NCBI RefSeq assembly: GCF_010389155.1
Contig: NC_057766.1
Location: 32,063,516 to 32,127,515 of the forward strand
DNA: 64,000 bases
DNA from: Erigeron canadensis
Lineage: Eukaryota > Streptophyta > Magnoliopsida > Asterales > Asteraceae
Direction of reading: 5' to 3'
Shown: in pieces, positions 60,901 through 64,000 of the stretch
Layout of the letters: each line of letters begins with the position of its first letter
Numbering within the stretch: the first letter of the stretch is position 1
The notes under the pieces: generated by a model
What the model was told of the DNA's origin: nothing
The model's database searches: none
Seen by the model: only the letters and a program-made list of their open reading frames with translations
Made by a program: the position numbers and the translations under genes

Positions 60901-61835
60901 ACATGGCCCTGACAACAAGTATAACCCAGCTTTGCATAATAAGGCAGAGCATCTTAACCGAGATATAAAAGCATCCAATTTGTTCTTACTTTGAGGGATA
61001 TACTAAACCTATATATCACCATGTTAACCATACACAGCCTATAGTAAATACCGAGTAAAAAATTTACAGACTACAAAAAACAAATTCCAATAATGAATTC
61101 ATATCATCTCCTAAATATATCGAACCATCTAGATTATGTTAAACCTAACTAAAGTCTGGCAACACATTCATATATATCAGAAACATATAAAACCTCAAAG
61201 TTCAACAACCGTCAAAAAAATCAAATCTAACCTCTTTCACCAACACGGAATCCGTCCACAATTCATCACCATCATTATCATCATCATAATTACCAGACTC
61301 TACATCAATCACTGTTGTTTTAGAAGAAACAGCAGCAGCTCCCGGAATCTCCAAACCAAAAGGTCCCTTGACACACCCACTGCAAAAATTCTGAGCTTGT
61401 ATTACCCAAAAACATATAAAACAACTATGTATATATGACCAGCATTGCAAACAATACTATACTAATATAATATACCATTTTTTCATATACGGTCTTTCCG
61501 AGACACGCCTCCCTTGTTTAACACAATCCTCGATCCATCGATGATTTACCACAATTATATTAAACTTCCTAGCAAATTCATATTTCTTTCCTTCAAATTT
61601 ACAACACACCTAAATCAATTATCAGCATTTTAACTCACATAAACATAGGGAAATATATATATATATATATGAAACAATTAATAAATAGATAATAATTTAT
61701 ATATAAAGTTACCAAGTGAGAAATGGAAGGATTCAAAGAACCAACATAACCAGCACCGGATTGACAAATTAATTTAATAATATTAAATTTCTCTGCCCCA
61801 TGGTAGCCACTAACTGTAGCGACAACCGTATCCAT
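57976..61835 (-). CDS. BRCT-RING-PHD nuclear protein
   Basis: Eight exons, highest first: 61713-61835, 61476-61609, 61232-61379, 60176-60322, 59586-59732, 58633-59466, 58236-58415, 57976-58146. They sum to 1884 nt, 627 aa, in frame. An N-terminal BRCT domain spans about 1-90 ([37 protein letters not shown]). A charged, repeat-rich middle spans about 130-460. A C3HC4 RING lies at about 478-525 ([25 protein letters not shown]), and a C-terminal PHD-like Cys/His cluster in the last exon (CYHCFLC, CYSC, WICVQC). The architecture matches a plant family that includes, from memory, At1g67180. A RING beside BRCT suggests an E3 ubiquitin ligase recruited to phosphorylated nuclear proteins, perhaps in DNA repair; that role is inferred. 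The middle is enlarged by two sets of tandem repeats. Confidence 0.9.
58897..59430 (-). repeat. Two 267-bp tandem coding repeats (89 aa each)
   Basis: Units at 59164-59430 and 58897-59163 lie in one exon of the BRCT-RING-PHD gene (residues 246-334 and 335-423). Each starts RTKETTA and ends [15 protein letters not shown]. They differ at 7 of 89 residues. A shorter third piece ([18 protein letters not shown]) follows directly. Confidence 0.95.
59586..60322 (-). repeat. Tandemly duplicated exon pair (147 nt each)
   Basis: Exons 60176-60322 and 59586-59732 have equal length, the same phase and related products: [15 protein letters not shown]...[14 protein letters not shown] and [15 protein letters not shown]...[14 protein letters not shown]. 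Both are followed by the same GAATAGAG|GTAAA donor context. This is an older exon duplication within the same gene. Confidence 0.9.
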
Positions 61836-63751
61836 AATTCGATTATATAATCCTAAATTTAAAAATAAAAATAAAAAAATTAGGGCTTCAGACAGGCACA
61901 ATTTGCTATGTATATATATATAAGATCAATTGAAAGCATCAATTGAAATATAATTAATACGTATATATATATATACACACACAGAGAGAGACCTGTTAGA
62001 AGAGCCGGTGAGCAGACCCTTTGGTTAGTAGGTGGTGAGACGGTGGCGATGAGGATTAGCGGGAAGTTTGAAAATTTTGAATTGTAAATGTCAAAATGTG
62101 TTTGTACGAACGTTTTTATATAAAGTAAAAGTCTTTTTTGTTTTTTTTTTAAAGTAAAATTTCATTCGCTCTCACCCGACAAAACACACCGGCGGTGCTA
62201 AGTTACAATATTTACAACTAACTATAATAACTTAAATTAGTAATATTCTTATGTTAAAAGTAAAAGCTAACCAAATAATGATTAAAAGTTTACTAGTCCA
62301 CAATAGTAATAAGGTAAAAATCATGGACACATTGTGTATTTATAAAGTAAAAAGGTTAATTTGTAAAATAAAATTAAAATTTTCTTTCTTGTTGTATAAA
62401 TGATGGTTGCACATTCTATTTTCCCAACTTTTAAATACTTAAACATAAAATTATAATCGAATCAGTCGGTATGTTAAACTAACTCCATTTGAATCAAATA
62501 CATATACTCTTTGCTTAACAAGAACCGGAAAAAGATCTTCCATTTATCTACTTATACATAGCTTAGTTTAAAAACCCCATCCAGGCCAGATCGTCCCATG
62601 CTTGGAACCAATATGTAAGAGGTAAATCGAGTTGATTAAGTGACAAAGCGAAAGAGTGGTGTCGACTGCAATGATCGAATGCCTAACCTAATCTTATGTA
62701 AATGACAAAGTTGTTCACATTTTAACAAACTCAAGTACGCATCCGGGGGTAAGAAGAAAAAATATTCTATATGATATAGCAAGACCGTATCATGTAATGC
62801 ATATAACTATCAATCATACTATAATCTGGTGGCAAAGAGTCATGTTTTCTTACAAAAGGTCACACGTTTGGATCCTGCCCAAACTAATTATCATGTTTGT
62901 GATCATGTAAATGGTTGGAACCGACCACGTGGCAAAAAACTAAAAACTAGTAAAGCCTCCAAAAATAGCAAGCAATCCCTAAACACCCGAACGGAAAAAA
63001 TTTCCTCCTTACATGTTTATGTAATGCATGACAGATACGAGCACATAACGTGTGTGGCATTTCTTGTAGTAAACCACTCGAGAAGCCTCTGACACCATAC
63101 CATGACCGGAGTGGTAGCAGCTGTGTGTTATGAACTTATGATCATCACGCTGGTTTGTGTTTCTTAAGTATTAAATATCTGTGTAATCCTTTAGCGTAAA
63201 CAAAGTTTCAACATTATTGTTTGTTACTGTGGTGCCTACCTGTCTTTGTTCAATAATCTATCAAGCATAAACAATGTTTCACCATGATTGTTACTGTGGT
63301 GCTTACGTGTGTTTTTTCAGGGAGGCATATGTAACCACTCCAAACACTCAAGGCGATTAATTCTAAATTAACACTATTATAGTATTATAAAGGAGGGTGG
63401 GTCGTGGGTGTAGTGAGTATGAATACTGAGATCAACAGGCCAGGGCTGGGTTCAAACGCAGTTGTACAATTTCTGGACTACAAGTTATAATCTGGAAGGT
63501 AATAAATGATCCAGAAGTCCAGAACTTTGGCTTAAGTTCGATATTCGTATTTTAATGCAATAAAACTGCTTGAAACATGTAAGAGATAGAAACTGCAATA
63601 ATGTTACGTATTTCGGCAAATTACTTCCAAGAACGCAACCTCATAATTGTAAGTAGTACATCTCTTTATACCTTACAACATCAACTGAAAAGATCACTGG
63701 CAAATAGTAAAAAATCAAAGATTAAGTTTGCATTCCAAAACAAGGCCAAGC
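61836..63751. other. Intergenic region
   Basis: This is the promoter side of the BRCT-RING-PHD gene and the 3' flank of the FLX-like gene. Apart from a possible LINE 3'-end fragment (62140-62225), no gene or clear element is visible. Confidence 0.5.
62140..62225 (-). mobile_element. Possible LINE 3'-end fragment
   Basis: A T-rich run followed by ttcattcgctctcacccgac, aaaacacaccggcggt and acaatatttacaa parallels the low-coordinate end of the LINE at 32775 (actcaccccgctaaaacacc ... gcaaagatttacaa). It may be a very short copy of the same family. No reverse-transcriptase remnant is visible here. Confidence 0.4.
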
Positions 63752-64000
63752 TTATCTGCGACCAGGGTGGTGGCCAGCTGCTGGTGGTGGTGGTGGCGGT
63801 GGCACCTGTGCTCCCTGAAAACCACCTCCAGCATGAGCAGGTTGTGTCGTCGCTTGGCCTTGGTGCCCAGAAGGTGAATCATAGCTGGTTCCTCTATGCA
63901 TCTCGTAGCCAGGTCCACCAAACTGCGGGCCTCTATGTGGGTCATAAACGGGACCTCTCTGTGCATCAGAGTTGAATCCACTACGTGCATCATAGCCACT
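63752..64000 (-). CDS. 3' end of an FLX-like coiled-coil protein gene
   Basis: The last 82 codons plus stop are present; the gene continues beyond the window. The tail is Gly/Tyr/Arg-rich with repeats of the form SGYDARSGFN, GPVYDPHRGPQFGGPGYEMHRG and a Pro run, ending AAGHHPGRR. Such GYDxxRGPxYD tails are found in FLX-like 1/2 proteins, partners in flowering control through FLC. The coiled-coil part needed to confirm this is outside the window. Support comes from the neighbour: from memory, FLX-like 2 (At1g67170) lies next to the BRCT/RING gene At1g67180 in Arabidopsis. A Gly-rich RNA-binding protein is an alternative. Confidence 0.6.
   Translation of the reverse strand, partial: SGYDARSGFNSDAQRGPVYDPHRGPQFGGPGYEMHRGTSYDSPSGHQGQATTQPAHAGGGFQGAQVPPPPPPPAAGHHPGRR

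Noticed and set aside
63715..63999. 94-aa minus-strand frame (MAMMHVVDSTLMHREV...)
   Set aside because: It overlaps the FLX-like tail in another frame; the GYD/RGP repeat frame is the protein-like one.
1..64000. CRISPR arrays, bacterial operons, organellar or viral genes
   Set aside because: All coding regions are spliced or plant nuclear families; no spaced short repeats of CRISPR form and no viral gene remnants were recognised.

Overview
The window is nuclear DNA from a dicot plant: AT-rich intergenic DNA, short GT-AG introns, plant-only families (PERK receptor kinase, TBL O-acetyltransferase, CRWN lamina protein, HAC acetyltransferase, GEX3) and many small transposable elements. The species cannot be fixed from sequence alone; an asterid is plausible but that is inference. 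All gene models were spliced by eye. Every complete model closes in frame across all of its exons, which is the main internal check.

Layout. The window opens inside the 3' part of a CRWN1-type nuclear lamina gene (+, 17-2955). A CBP/p300-class histone acetyltransferase of HAC2-like size follows (-, 4421-10979, 16 exons, 1377 aa). Next come a GEX3-type gamete-expressed beta-propeller membrane protein (-, 13403-16264, 10 exons, 658 aa) and a PERK receptor kinase (-, 17309-21386, 8 exons, 702 aa). One PERK intron holds an intact miniature LTR retrotransposon (TRIM). Three intronless GH81 endo-beta-1,3-glucanase genes follow (- 25179-27218; + 29533-31593; + 43503-45569). The last two sit in a recently duplicated block of about 4 kb. 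Between those two blocks lies a START/HD-SAD protein related to HD-Zip IV factors but with no homeodomain (-, 35750-39449, 11 exons, 622 aa). A TBL O-acetyltransferase (-, 50628-53773), a BRCT-RING-PHD protein with expanded internal repeats (-, 57976-61835, 627 aa) and the 3' end of an FLX-like gene (-, 63752-64000) finish the window.

Context. From memory, the Arabidopsis orthologues of CRWN1, HAC2, the BRCT/RING protein and FLX-like 2 lie close together on chromosome 1 (At1g67230, At1g67220, At1g67180, At1g67170). GEX3, TBL19 and a GH81 gene lie together on chromosome 5 (At5g16020, At5g15900, At5g15870). The window thus looks like two conserved gene neighbourhoods interleaved. These are independent nuclear genes, not an operon. 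Shared themes are nuclear architecture and chromatin (CRWN, HAC, BRCT-RING-PHD, START/HD-SAD) and cell wall or surface (PERK, GH81 x3, TBL).

Mobile DNA. The duplicated GH81 block works as a natural empty-site test. It dates a truncated LINE, a hAT-type MITE and a 358-bp element as insertions after the duplication. Further small elements with target-site duplications are at 18276, 22308, 22799 and 47020. The most unusual items are the homeodomain-less START protein with a tandemly duplicated C-terminal nuclear localisation signal, the recent repeat expansion in the BRCT-RING-PHD protein, and a GH81 set with one predicted leaderless and two secreted enzymes.
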